Assembly: GCA_019426215.1 (NCBI GenBank) | Contig: CM033399.1 | Coordinates: 26,173,022 to 26,237,021 of the forward strand | DNA length: 64,000 nucleotides | Reading direction: 5' to 3' | Origin: Buddleja alternifolia | Lineage: Eukaryota > Streptophyta > Magnoliopsida > Lamiales > Scrophulariaceae | In this document: in pieces, positions 10,953 to 23,124 of the stretch | Layout: each line of letters opens with the position of its first letter | How positions within the stretch are numbered: position 1 is the stretch's first letter | Notes under the pieces: model-generated | Seen by the model: the letters and a program-made list of their open reading frames with translations, nothing else | What the model was told of the DNA's origin: nothing | Databases searched by the model: none | Position numbers and translations under genes: made by a program

Positions 10953-11926
10953 CTATGATGTAATATGATTTGTAGAAGGAGTGGAATGTATTGTAGAGTT
11001 GTTTCCAGCAAAGAGTTGCATAATTTGCTGATACTGAAAGGATGTGAACACATGACTTTGAGGACTGCCTTCAGAGTGTGTAGCCTGTGAGTTGGTTATA
11101 CTAGAACATTCTTGATTACTGTTTCCTTGATCAAGAGATGAATTATTTGCATTAAAAGTTCCATTAAAGCCACCTCTATTCCCATCAAAGCTACCACCTC
11201 TGTTGTTGGTTCTCTTTCCTCTAGTTCTTCCTCTATCATCTGGAAGATATCCAATTATCCTATAACACTGATCAATGGTATGATTTTGAAGTCCACAGTG
11301 ATCACACTTCATATTTGGACTTTTCTTGACAGCCTGAGGGCTAAAACCACATCTAGTACTAGCAGAATGATTCCTAGAACTTTGACCTTGGGTTTAAAAA
11401 GCCACTGAGGGTTCAGTAGCAGAGATGTTAGTATGAACGCCTCTTTGTTTTCATCATTTTGCAGCATAGAGTTGGCCTGGGTGTGAGATGGAAGAGGCAC
11501 CATTATCAAGATTTGAGACCTTGCAACTCCATAGGATTCCTTTGATCCTATTAGAAACTGCATCATCTTAAGTTGTTGAGTATAATCCTTACATTCTTAA
11601 AAAAAAAAAACAGTTGATGTGTAAGGGATTAAAGACTCATATTCATCCCATAGTTTTTTCAATCTTAAGTAATAGCTAGTTACTGAGTTAGCCCCTTGTG
11701 ATTTAGTGCTTTGCCTTGACAATCCAAGCATCTCAGCACCACTAGTGTCATCAAACCTCTCCTTTAAGTCTTTCCAAACTGATGAGGCAGAATCATAGTA
11801 AATGACTCTACTCAAAAGCTCACTACTAATCACATTATGTATCCATGAAAGAACTAGAGCATTACAACGTATCCATTGAGCAAAATAAGGATCATAACTA
11901 GAGAAATTATCATCTGCCTGCTCCAT
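10953..11926 (-). pseudogene. Copia Gag, frameshifted, with CCHC zinc knuckle
   Basis: At 11597-11926 the Gag body contains RVIYYDSASSVWKDL and RLKKLWDEYESL, as in UBN2-type plant copia Gags. At 10953-11312 the zinc knuckle CDHCGLQNHTIDQCY is followed by a Gly/Asn-rich tail. An A-rich slippage site at 11598-11612 and other indels separate the pieces. Confidence 0.8.
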
Positions 11927-12386
11927 ACTTTGTAATTCTCTGTGCCTTTCAATGCTTCTGAGACAAGAGTTATATGAGGAGAACCTGACGGATGTAAATA
12001 GAGGGGACTTTGAATGTTGATTACACGTTCTTGTGCTTATGTAATTTTGGTTTTCACTTCAACAACTTTCTTTGGATCTTCCATGACAGATTTGATCAAG
12101 ATTTGTGATATTGATTAGAAATTGATCAAGATTTGTGATACTGATCAGAAATTGAAGGAAAAAAGGAAGAATCAATCGAATGATTCGAATTAGGGTTTTG
12201 AGAGAGGTAGAAAAGATGCAACGAAAGATAAGATGATCAAAGAGAAATTGAATCACAAATGTAAGATTGAATCTATGATTGGAACAGATAAACCAACGCG
12301 AACAAGATAAGATGATCTTCAAGTGAGTTCTTGAATCTCAGATGAAGATTTGAAGATATGATGAAATCACTAGAAACCTAAGGATA

Positions 12387-12398
12387 GCTCTGGTACAA
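12387..12398 (-). other. Primer-binding site of the copia element
   Basis: The minus strand reads TTGTACCAGAGC immediately after the LTR end, a variant of the TGGTATCAGAGC type. It marks 12399-14092 as the 5' LTR. Confidence 0.7.
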
Positions 12399-12530
12399 TC
12401 TTAGAAAAACAAATTCAGAGATAAAAAAGGAATTCATTGTATTGTTGAATAATGCTGAAGTACAATTTCTAACTTAAACAAACTTAGACTAATAGGCTAC
12501 TATTTATAGAAAGGACTCAACGGCTATTAA

Positions 12531-14024
12531 CACTACTACAGAAATGACCTATTAAAGCGGTTATTTTTGGCCAATTACAGCGGTTAAAAACCGCTGTAAT
12601 AGGTACCGCTGTAATTAGTTCAGGCCAATTACAGCGGTTAAAAACCGCTGTAATAGATACCTATTACAGCGGTTATACAAATAACCGCTATTAAAAAAAA
12701 AATTTTTTTTTTTAAGAAGCCTATTACAGCGGTTTAGGAATGATACGTGTTAAAAACCGCTGTAATAGGCGCTTTAAAAAAAAAAAAATTTTTTTTTTGA
12801 CCGTGTTGGAATAATACGAAATTTGCACAGTCATAGCGAAATGACATTCCGAACAAAACGTAAGACGTTGTCTTACGCTCTCGTGATTTTAGCCATCCGA
12901 GATCGTTTAAGGCCTCAAATACGTGTTTTATTACAAAAATACGTATTTTTGTAATAAAATGCGTATTTAAGGCCTTAAACGATCTCGGATAGCTAAAATC
13001 ACAAGAGCGTAAGACATTGTCTTACGTTTTGTTCGGAATGCCGTTTCACTATGACCGTGCAAATTTCGTGTTATTCTGACACGGTCAAATTATAAACGAA
13101 AAATATTTTCGTAAATACACAAATTTATACATAGTACCCACACATACACAAATATACATTGGTGGTGTCGGCGGTGTTGATGGAGGTGGTAGTGTCGGCG
13201 GCGTTAGTGAGAGAGAGAGAGAGAGAGGAGTGAGAGATAAAGAGGAAATGAAGAAGATGAAATTTGAAATTTCAAATGAAGAAGAGAAAGAGGAGTGAGA
13301 TATATAAAGAGGATTTTTATTTTCGATCAAAGCCTATTATAGCGGTTCTTTGAATAACCGCTGTAATAGGTCCGGAAAGTTTTGGGCGGGAAAAATGGGG
13401 GGGAATTTTTTTAAAATATTTTGACCTATTACAGCGGTTCGGTAGCGAACCGCTGTAACAGGGAACCGGTTACAGCGGTTCGGTACACTCCGAAAATTTT
13501 GTACGGGAAAATTCCTGTTACAGCGGTTCGGTAGCGAACCGCTGTAACCGGTTCGGTACCAAAAAAAAAGTTTTTTTTTTTTACTCCGAAAAATTTTGAA
13601 AATAATAAATTTTTTGACATGTTACAGCGGTTCGGTATGTAACCGGTTCGGTAGCGAACCGCTGTTTCGGTATCAAAAAAAAAAGTCTCCGAAAAATTTT
13701 GGGCGGGATTGGGGGGGAATTTTTTTTAAATTTTTTTGACCTGTTACAGCGGTTCGCTACCGAACCGCTGTAACAGGTTTAGCCCAGTTATAGCAGTTCG
13801 ATATATATTATTTTGATCGGCCTATTAGAGCGGTTTTCTAACGAACCGCTATAATAGGTTTGGAACTATTACAGTGGTTCGATAAAAAACCGTTGTAATA
13901 GATACTCGATTAATATCCATTATAACGGTTCACTTATAAACCGCTGTAATAAGTCTTTCCGTTCAGCGGTTTTCAAAAAACCGCTGTAAAATGTGCGCTG
14001 TAACAGGCCTTTTCTGTACTAGTG
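12531..14024. mobile_element. Non-autonomous CACTA (En/Spm) transposon
   Basis: The ends are CACTACTACAGAAA and its near complement TTTCTGTACTAGTG, and the 3 bp target duplication is TAA (12528-12530 and 14025-14027). The empty site is readable in the other LTR as CTATTAACTAAAC. The subterminal regions contain many inverted and direct copies of TTACAGCGGTT / AACCGCTGTAA, as expected for transposase-binding repeats of this superfamily. There is no transposase ORF. The middle holds a long palindrome (12796-13089) and a (GA)n stretch near 13210. Confidence 0.95.
12796..13089. repeat. ~294 bp near-perfect palindrome inside the CACTA element
   Basis: Two arms of about 147 bp, starting TTTGACCGTGT and ending ACACGGTCAAA, are complementary at roughly nine of ten positions with almost no loop (centre near 12945, AAAAATACGTATTTTT). 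Transcription from either strand would give one long hairpin. No ORF lies inside. Confidence 0.9.
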
Positions 14025-14097
14025 TAACTAAACTTAGCCTAACTAACAAGCTGATTAAATAAATTACTAAGGTACCCTTTGTTCTCTTGACACTAGT

Positions 14098-15234
14098 AAT
14101 TCTATTCTTGGTTTTATCAAAAAAAGAAAAAGAAAAAGAAAAAAAGAAAAAGAAATTCTATTCTTGAAAACAGTGGCTAAAAGTCTATTCTTGGAAATAT
14201 TTACCCTATTTCCAACGATTCTATCGTGAAGAAGCACCATATCCTGTACAATATGCGTCATTATCCTTATTTGTATAGTACCATATTCCACCTATTTGTA
14301 AACATCAATTTGTTATAGAAACAAATGCTATGACAATCGCAGTTATTGCATTTTGACCCATTCATATCATTACACTATAAGAAATTGACTATTTTACTTT
14401 TCTAAGTTATCAGTGTTTCTACTAATTTCTTCAAAAGGACTATATTCATAATTTAATATAATTAAACCCTTCTACTCGATATATTAGTCTTTATTAGAAT
14501 GTAAGGTTTTTACAGCAGTTGAATACTTAACATTTTTTGATGTTTAAGCCATGTTTGTTAAAACTGAAATTAAATCACTTATAAGCTTTTTGCTGGATTT
14601 AAGCTAGTATTTTTTGTTGTTTGATTTCAACGCTTTTGATTCTGTTGTTTTAAGAAAAAAGCTGAAAGTAAAAGCCTACATAAGTACTTCTAGCTACCAA
14701 CTTTCCGCTTTTAGCAATTTTTGCAAATAAACTGTTTGACACTTTTTCAACATTTTTTAAAATAAGCACTTATTTAAAAGTACAAATTTTCGCCAGACTT
14801 TTAGTTCTAAAGTAAAGATTTTGTTTTAATAAAATCCATGTTTCTATTAATACATTAGGCAAAATTGTGTTTTTCGCCTAAAAGGAGAGGCTCGTGTTAG
14901 TTTTAACACCATATTGTGCATGATTTTTTTTGGTCTCCAAAATTCCAAAAAATTGCAAGTTTAGTTTCAGGGTTGAAGACAAAAGTTATAATAGACTCTT
15001 AATTACACAACTTGTACCGATTATTTCCCTAAATAAGTTTTTGTATCACTTTCTCATTAACCTACAATAGAGTATTTTTACCTCCTTCCATAGCATGTAA
15101 ATTAATTTCAATAGGTGGTATATTACACAAATTGTATAATTCAACAGGACTAAAATAAAATTTAAAAATCACAATTTAACAGCAACTTCATTAGTTTTGA
15201 CAGAATAGCAAGAGACGAAGGGCAGAATTGCATG
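14098..15234. other. AT-rich intergenic DNA, no gene seen
   Basis: Contains an AAAAAG-rich purine run (14118-14152) and scattered A/T runs. No coding or RNA gene was recognised. Confidence 0.5.
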
Positions 15235-16495
15235 GCCTATATATAGTACCCCAATTTTTCATTTTCAGAGGTTTTTTTTTTCATTTATCAAAATTGCATT
15301 TATTTGGTACTTCTAAAAAATATTTCAAAGAAATGTTACAGTAAAATTACCTAAAAAATCTCAAATTTTCTTGAGAAATGGGTGTGATTGGCATTTTTCG
15401 CATCAGAAATATTAGATTTTTTTCATTGAGATTTTATATTAATTAACATTCTTAAAAATGATAGAGGCATTTCACTCTCTCTTAAAGTTTTGACTTTCTT
15501 GCCCATTAATTAATCAAAGGAAATTGTTATACTTTCTTAGAACAAATAAATATTTTACGGTGGACACTTCAATTATGGTGACTCGTCGAATAAAAATATT
15601 TCTTCTTTCCGACGCTTAGCCTCTCTCTTTTTATTTCATCAACACCTTAATTCAGTTTCGTATATATATTTTCTCCTCACTTGGTCGGTTGGTCCCCATT
15701 TAACATTTTCATTTTATGGTAGGAGAAATTAAATTGACAACCTTTAGCTTTAAATAATTTTTAGTATCTTATTTGACATTTATGAAAATCCAAAGGAAAC
15801 CATTATCCGAGTAGGTAATTAATCTAACAAAAAAAATATATATATATATGGTTTTTTTGAAAAAAACATGGACATCTACTTAATGTGATATTTATTTTAT
15901 TTTTGAGAAAAAGAGGTCAAATCGGTCTGATATATATATATATAGAACAATAAATATTTTCATTCTACATTATTCATCATAAGATAATACTATCATTTTT
16001 TTTTGTACCAATTCACTGGTAATCTTGTTAATTGCTTAAGAAAAAACTTAAAGTGGAGTGTCTTTATCATATGTGGAGTGTCAATATCAACACCCTTATT
16101 CATAATTAGAGAGTTCAATCAACAACTAAAATTCCTTTACACACCAATATCTCAACATGGATATTAAAATAATCACAAATCTTGATTCAAAATTATACAA
16201 TATGCGAATAAAATTCATTTTGTCTATTTTTTGTCGTCATAATCGATTAGTTTAATTTAGATATGTCTAGTTTTCTTATAAAATAAAAATTCATCCATAC
16301 CAATTTTTTTAATTAAAAAAAAATTCTTACAAAAAAACATATCATATCACACCTAATCATTACACTTTTTTTTTTTACTGTAAGAAAAACTTATCCAACA
16401 CACTTTTACCATCACATCTCTCCTTAAAAAAAATAAGTTGTTCTTTTTCTATGAAAAATAAAAATTATAAAATAGTATATCATCCAATTGGGGCC
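15235..16495. mobile_element. Interrupted relative of the intron-6 Harbinger MITE
   Basis: Sequence near 15270-15420 and 16170-16495 follows, word by word with many differences, the MITE at 21110-21702. The right end ATCCAATTGGGGCC is followed by TAA, as in that element. The left inverted repeat is not clear, and the middle (about 15430-16160) is unrelated, so this is an old or nested copy. Confidence 0.5.
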
Positions 16496-16923
16496 TAACT
16501 TTATTTATTCAAAAAGATTAAATGTGTAATTATTTTGATTAATGAAACTAAAACTAAGATCGTACAAAGGTGACACTAAAAGCACAATGAACATGTATAT
16601 ATCTTACGGAACAAAAATGCAATTTTGCCCACTAAGACACGTGTGACATTGCATCTTTATTTCGATAAACCATTTAATTATTAGGTCGTCTATGCAATAT
16701 TCCCATTTACCCTTATACTTTTAAGGATAAGGTCCCTCATATATGGAAAAAAAATACAGTTGAAAGATAACTCTAGCTTGAAAAAAGTGAGTAATTTATA
16801 TGTATGAAAGCTGTGATCCTATTTTATTTATAAATATTCGTCTATACTCTTTGTGTTACTCAAGAGACTCATGACTTTAAATCTACTCTTACACTTTTAT
16901 CTTTTTTTTGGGAAAAATTATGG

Positions 16924-17587
16924 TTTTAACAACAAAATATCATGATTTCTTTGCATACGAGGCATTTCCTTTCTATAAGAATAAAAATAAATGTGTTTGA
17001 TATTTTAATAAAAATAAAATCCTATTAAAATCTTTGATTAATAACAAGTATCACAAAGGAACTTTTAGTGCCAAAAATTCAAGTTACAAGAAAAGTTGAT
17101 GTAAAAGGATCTGATAGGATATATATAAGTGGATGTGAGTAACGTGTTATATATAAGTGGATGCTTTTAACAACAAAATATCATGATTTCTTTGCGTACG
17201 AGGCATTTCCTTTCTATAAGAATAAAAATAAATGTGTTTGATATTTTAATAAAAATAAAATCCTATTAAAATCTTTGATTAATAACAAGTATCACAAAGG
17301 AACTTTTAGTGCCAAAAATTCAAGTTACAAGAAAAGTTGATGTAAAAGGATCTGATTTTTTTTTTTTTTTTGGTACAAAAAAGTTCGGGTGGGATCGGTG
17401 CCGGTCCCCCACCCAGGCCAGGGCATGCCACACGCTTTCTATGGCGCTGGAAAACTTACAGATCGCCCACCAACAGCTGTCCTCACATCAGTCGAGAATC
17501 GAATCCCCAACCTTCATTGGGCCGGAAGCCGCCTCGTACAAACTACACCAATATATAAGTGGATGTGAGTAACGTGTTATATATAAG
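16924..17587. repeat. ~241 bp tandem duplication, second copy carrying a SINE
   Basis: The unit beginning TTTTAACAACAAAATATC at 16924 starts again at 17165 and is nearly identical over about 190 bp up to AAGGATCTGAT. The shared tail ATATATAAGTGGATGTGAG resumes at 17551 after the SINE. The duplication therefore precedes the SINE insertion. Confidence 0.85.
17356..17550 (-). mobile_element. SINE, tRNA-type, with poly(A) tail
   Basis: Read on the minus strand, a ~180 bp GC-rich sequence begins TTGGTGTAGTTTGTACGAGG (A-box-like). It has a B-box-like GGGATTCGATTCTCG about 50 bp in and ends in a run of A (T on the plus strand at 17356-17371). It is absent from the first copy of the surrounding duplication, which proves insertion. 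The target duplication is not clean, and 7 bp of the site seem lost. Confidence 0.75.
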
Positions 17588-18775
17588 ATGTGTTGCACAT
17601 TACAACTAGAAAACAAATATCAATCGGATCAGTCTTTTTAACTAAAATGTCGCACATAAGAAATTCACCTAATAATTATTTACAGATTTGGGGGATCCTA
17701 ATTATCGAATCATCCGTGTTTATTATGCACGCACCGTCATCTTCAAGGTATATGATAGGACGTATTCTAGAACTTGCACTGAGTGAATTCCACTAATATA
17801 TGTATCACAATCGGCAAGCACCATTAAACATTGGTTCATAGTTATAATTCAAATAATAAATCATGTTGCAGATTGATTCATGTTGCATTAGTATATGAAT
17901 TATGATGGTTGCGATATTGGTTGTACCGATAAAACAATAATTTCGTTCTTTAATTAGGATGCTGACAGTAATTCCTTCGAAAAGGATTTGTACTATTTAA
18001 AATGGGTTTACCTAAAGTAATTAAGAGTAAATTAAAATAAAATTATAGGGAATGTACACCTTTCATTTTGCTGTAATTTCACAGCCGCTTGGAGCTGTTT
18101 TGTATTTTTTTTCCTCTGTAAATTCTTTTTATTAAAATTGTATATTTAATTTATCATAACAATTTTTTAAAGAATAAGTAATTGTGATTTTTTATAATAT
18201 TTTACTTGGCATTCTTTTACACTTGTTAAATGAGCATTGGAGCACTTGGTCCTTTTATCCATATAATCATTTTGAATTTAGTGAAAAAAAAAAATCCACC
18301 TTGGCTAATTTGCTGGGAATTGAAATAATCCCCAATATGAAGTTGCCACGTGGCAATATTGAAAGATTAAGGAAAAATTTGTTCTCAATTCGCGAGTTTT
18401 TGATAAATACAGAATGAATTTTGCTAGTTGAAAAAAAAGGACCAATTTTGCCAACCCTGTAGTTACGAGACTAAATTTGCAATTTTCTTTAATTTTATAT
18501 TTAATAAAAAGAGCTTATCTCAATCTTTAACTAAAGTATATATGCTTTAATTACAAGAGTTTTCTTTTTTAAGTAGAAAAGTTGTAATTTTCTTGCATGA
18601 AGTGGAATCCATTGACTGAGGTGTGTGACTAATAATGTCGTTTGATTTCCTGATGGCTGACTAGATGTCAATACGTACATTCAAGAGCAAGAGAAATAGA
18701 GAGAGTTGCTTTCAATATGTTTGAATAGATTCTTAAAATGTCATATTCAATCATTCACATGGCTCTCTAAACTCC

Positions 18776-18783
18776 TATATAAG
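18776..18783 (+). promoter_or_regulatory. TATA box of WAT1-related gene 1
   Basis: TATATAAG lies 118 bp upstream of the first ATG. The surrounding TATAAGCACAATACATGCATGC is shared with gene 2, which points to a conserved core promoter. An RY-like CATGCATGCA follows at 18791. Confidence 0.75.
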
Positions 18784-18893
18784 CACAATACATGCATGCA
18801 AGTTTTCACTCACAAATTCCACTTACTAAGCCCACCAGATATACAAAGGCTATAGTATTTGGAGTTTACTTAAAATAGACACACACAGAAAAT

Positions 18894-21800
18894 ATGTTGA
18901 TGGAGTCGAATTCTGTGAAGAAACTGAAGCCATATGTTGGAGTCATTTTCTTGCAATTTGGTAGTGCAGGTTTTGCAATAGTTGCCAAAGCTGCTCTAAA
19001 TCAGGGAACTAGTCATTACACTTTTGCTGTTTATAGAAATGCAATTGCAGCACTTCTATTCGCTCCTTTTGCCTTGTTCATAGAAAGGTACACACACACA
19101 TATATATACATATATATATTTACACAATTCATTTTCCTCATCCTCAAGGTCCAGTACTGTGTGTTTCTATGTGTGTGTGCGCGTGTAAAATTGGGACCAT
19201 GATGTTTTGATGCTAATACTGGGAAATTCTTCTGTCTATTTTTTTTTTCCAACAGGAAAGTCCGGCCAAGGATGACGTTCACCATCTTCCTAAAGATCAT
19301 GATACTTGGCTTATTAGAGTAAATACTCTAAAACTCACGCATATTATTACAAGCACGCGCGCGCGCACATATATATATATATACACAATTGAAAAGGGAT
19401 AGAAGAAACTACTTTTGGATTGTCAAACGATTTTAGTGTGAGGCAAATGCAATTTTATTCTACGAATTAAGTATTATACACCATGTAACTAATATTGTGT
19501 AACATCAATAGTTTTGGTTAAGTAGCATAATGGTAATCACATGATCCATACAACTTGATTTAGAGAAGTTTCTTTTTTAATGTTTTTCTCATTTATTTCA
19601 TTTTAATTTCTTTTTTAAATTTTATTTTTCATATTTTTTTTCCATTTTTTCTTCTCTTTTGACGCCAGTTTTTGAAAGTACATTAATTTTACTTCAAAGA
19701 TCTTCTCATACACGCATCAAGTGCACGCATGATCGTAATTGAGCGATTTGTTAATTTTGATATCACAGCCCAGTTTTCGGTCAGAATCTTTTTTATGCTG
19801 GAATGAATTATACAACAGCTACAGTTACTGCAGCCATGTGCAATCTTATTCCCGCTCTTACTTTTTTAATGGCTTGGATACTCAGGTACCTTACCCTTTC
19901 AAGAGCTTTGTGTTTTCATATATTAGGTTTTAATAGGATTTACAGTATGGGATATTTAAATATTGATTCTTGTAATTCTATATTCTCTTGTTGACCCCCA
20001 TGTTTTATATATATGCATGCATAAACACACAAAATACAAGTTTTTTTTAAGGATTTTTGTTATTTTAATTTGATATTTAAGAGAAAAGTTTATACACCTA
20101 GTATCCGTTGATATGAAACATGGAACACAAGATGAGTGCTGATTAGAAATAGAATATTATCTAAATTCATCCTTATATTATTTTATATTATCTTTCTCAG
20201 GCTTGAGAAGGTGAACTTCAAAAGAATACGGAGCCATGCAAAGATTTGGGGAACTCTGGTTACCGTAGGTGGGGCTATGATTATGACTCTTATTAACGGA
20301 CCCGTATTAGGATTACCTTGGACGCACCAATCTCATAACGCTACTTCTTCGTCTAATTCTGTTGACAACGCGCAACATCCCGTTAAGGGTGCTCTCATGA
20401 TCGGAGCAGGATGTTTGGGTTATTCTTTGTTTTATATTCTTCAGGTAATTTTATAACATAATTTGTGTTTTTTCATTTCATAAGAATTTTACAAATCAAA
20501 GCTTAACAACAATAAAAGTAATTAAAAAGAGAAATTTATTGGTTTTTTATTGATAGGCAAACACATTGAAGACATACCCTGCCGGCCTTTCCGTGACGGC
20601 TCTAATATGCACATTTGGATCATTGCAAGGAACTGTACTCACTTTCATGGTAGAGAGGGGCAATACTTCAATTTGGGCCATAGGATGGAACGCCAAACTT
20701 TTAGCTTATGTTTATGGAGTAAGATGCTCAATTTTCTCTATTTTGTTCTTACCAAAAGAAAAATTATTTTTTCACTGATGGTAAGGTTTTATTTGGTGCA
20801 GGGAATAGTTTCTTCCGGAATAACCTATTATGTTTCAGGAGTAATAATGAAGGAAAAGGGACCTGTTTTTGTGACATCTTTTAATCCTTTGGCCATGGTC
20901 ATAGTTGCTGTGTTGAGTTCATTCATTTTAGCTGAGCAAATGAATGTTGGGAAGTAAGTACCTCGAAATATATAGTCTATTTTGGTCAAACTCAAATCAA
21001 TTTACCTTTTTTACGTGATTACTGATCATTCTTAAAAGAAATTGACCAGAAGTCACGTGTTATTGCATTTGTCATATGTCTAGTTTGATCTGACCAGATT
21101 AGATATTAAGGCCTCATTTGGATGGCCTATCATTTCTCCTTTTTCTATTTTGTAGAGATTTATTTCAGCAAAATTACATTTGTTGGCTTATCTTAAAAAT
21201 ATCCCAAGAAATGCCAAGTAAAAATTTCCTAAAAAAAATCACAAATTTTCTTGAGCTCAAAATGTGTTTGATTTGCATTTCACATATTTTTGTCAGGAAT
21301 GTCAGATTTCTTTAGTATTCAAAATCAGACAGTTCACCCAACAGTTCAAAAGCGTTTATTCGCTAATGTTTCATCCTGAGTATCAAAATAATCTCATATG
21401 TTTGATTCGAAATGACGCATGTTGCAAAATAATATCCACTTTGACTATTTTTGTCTTAATCGAAAAGTATGATTTATACATGTTTAGATTTTCGTACGCA
21501 ACCGAAACTCATTCATATTAATTTCTTCAAAAAAAAAATAACTTTTTCTTACAAAATTAACATATAATCATTACACCTTTTTCTATATATAAAAAAATAT
21601 ATCCAAACACACTTTCACCATCATATATCTACTCTCTTTAAAAAAAAATGAAAAAAATTCTTACTTAGTTCTATGGAAATAGCATGTCATCCAATCGATA
21701 CCTAATTCTTTTATAAATATTCTAGTTTTTTGATCATTCTTATGAGCTCTCTTTACTTTGAGTCCTGGAAAGTACAATCATAATTATCTGTATAATGTGA

Positions 21801-22148
21801 TTCACTTAATTTTCCTTATATATAGATGAGTGTAATTATATTTGGATGTGCAGCCACAGAAACACTTGAAAATCACTCCTCTTATTTATATCCTGGAAAA
21901 TTGAAAATGAATTTAGAAAATATGAACTAATATAGCTTAATAATTGCAGGGTGATCGGAGCTTTGGTAATTGTTATTGGATTGTATTTAGTAATATGGGG
22001 TAAGAGCAAAGATCAAAAAGAGGTAGAACTAATTACTCATCAACAACAGAAGTTGGAAACAAATATTCTCCCAACAAAGGCTTCCGAAGCAACTGACAAT
22101 GTAAAGGACTCTCATTCCAAGGCAACATCCGGCAGTAATGCTGTTTAA
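18894..22148 (+). CDS. WAT1-related (UMAMIT/EamA) membrane transporter, copy 1
   Basis: The gene has seven coding exons: 18894-19087, 19256-19318, 19769-19885, 20201-20444, 20557-20718, 20802-20953 and 21950-22148, all with GT/AG introns. The product is about 376 residues, or 374 if translation starts at 18900 (MESNS), the position that matches gene 2. WAT1-related proteins are ten-helix carriers of the drug/metabolite transporter superfamily in the plasma membrane or tonoplast, and several move amino acids or auxin. Visible family signatures are VAKAALNQGTSHY and YRNAIAALLFAPFA in the first EamA half, LLDPVFGQNLFYAG, GGAMIMTLINGP, and GPVFVTSFNPLAM with SSFILAEQMNVGKVIGA in the second. The tail after IWGKSKDQ is hydrophilic. 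All exons are open. The substrate cannot be inferred. Intron 6 (~1 kb) carries a MITE. Confidence 0.94.
21110..21702. mobile_element. PIF/Harbinger MITE in intron 6 of gene 1
   Basis: The left end GGCCTCATTTGGATGGCC is roughly complementary to the right end CATCCAATCGATACC. TAA flanks both sides (21107-21109 and 21703-21705). At 593 bp without a transposase it is non-autonomous. Copy 2 of the gene lacks it at the corresponding intron, so it arrived after the duplication or was lost there. Confidence 0.8.
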
Positions 22149-22549
22149 GGAGAACAATCTACATGATATCTAGCTTTATCTCTATATCTATCTATATTTA
22201 TAGTTACACACTATCTGTGGAAGTGTGAATAAGCTATAACTAAAGTGGCTCGTCTTTCACTGTTTCTTTACTTCTTTTTAAACGACAAAAAAAATGTACC
22301 TATGTGTATTCTTTCCACTTAGTGAGAAGTTTAGACGATAATTACGTAAGTGCTTTATCTTTAGTGGACTCCAACGCATCAAGTATCCAGAATTTAATCA
22401 CTGATCCTATAAGAGATGGCCTTGTTTTTTCTTTGAACAAATCGGTATATGCATATATCTTAAATAACATGAATATTTGTCATCAACGATTATAACATTC
22501 AATAGTAAATCTTTAAATTAGTAATATACTAGTCGACACTAGGACACAT
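22149..22549 (+). other. 3' UTR and downstream flank of gene 1
   Basis: Directly after the stop, GGAGAACAATCTA and later GTGGAAGTG, AAAGTGGCT and ACTTCTTT words recur in the same order after gene 2, so this is duplicated 3' UTR. No clear AATAAA signal was identified. Confidence 0.6.
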
Positions 22550-22555
22550 ATTTTG

Positions 22556-23124
22556 TGTTAGGAATCAACGCGCATGAACGAACTTTAAAGTAAGAATCAA
22601 AGCAAAAAAACGAGACAACAAATTTACGTGGTTCGGCAAAATCCGCCTACGTCCACGAGAGTTTCCGTTCTTCCACTATGAGAGAAATTTACCGGTACAA
22701 AAAATACACACTTGAGTTTATAGACAAATTCAAGAAAACCACTCTTGTACAACCACTCTCAAAGTTATATAGAACACTACTCTCCCATCCCCCTTTGTAA
22801 TGCCCCGAGAGAAAAACCCCACAAGTGTTTCCCGTGTAGCACAATTTGTATCTACCACAAATTGCTTTCCCTAGTATACACTACATTTTTCCTAGTATAT
22901 ACTACACTACACACACTTTGCTCTCTATGTTTTCTCTCAATTTTGGGATGCGTGAAGTGAAGGAAATTCACTCCTATTTATAGGAGTAATTCCACCTACC
23001 AAAACTCTTTTTGGTTTCACCTACCAAACAACTCTTGGTTCCACCTACTAAACAACCTTTGGTTCCACCTACCAAAGTTATTCCTTTTGATAATTTGATT
23101 TGTCTTCACACTTATATCCCATCA
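22556..23124 (-). repeat. 3' LTR of the non-coding element
   Basis: It runs from TGTTAGGAATC to CCCATCA on the plus strand. Near its end (22990-23072) four imperfect copies of TTCCACCTACCAAA occur. Confidence 0.93.

Larger units (their letters stand above)
7345..14092 (-). mobile_element. Full-length decayed Ty1/copia retrotransposon with nested CACTA
   Basis: Both ends are defined. The target duplication CTAGT is at 7340-7344 and 14093-14097. LTRs of about 197 bp begin TGTCAAGAG on the minus strand. The PBS lies at 12387-12398 and the polypurine tract GAGGGGGAG sits next to the 3' LTR. Gag, protease, integrase, RT and RNase H follow in the copia order but are broken into short frames. Without the 1494 bp CACTA insertion in the 5' LTR and its 3 bp duplication, the element is about 5.25 kb. 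The LTR 3' end is TAAGA, not the usual CA. Confidence 0.9.
12399..14092 (-). repeat. 5' LTR of the copia element, split by CACTA
   Basis: The LTR parts are 12399-12530 and 14028-14092 around the CACTA insertion. Together they match the 3' LTR at 7345-7541. Confidence 0.9.

Noticed and set aside
13085..13330. 81-codon minus ORF rich in Ser/Leu/Pro
   Set aside because: It lies in the (GA)n and AT-rich middle of the CACTA element and is low complexity.
19031..19300. Minus ORF over exons 1-2 of WAT1 copy 1
   Set aside because: It is the antisense of verified exons and an intron with TA/CA repeats.
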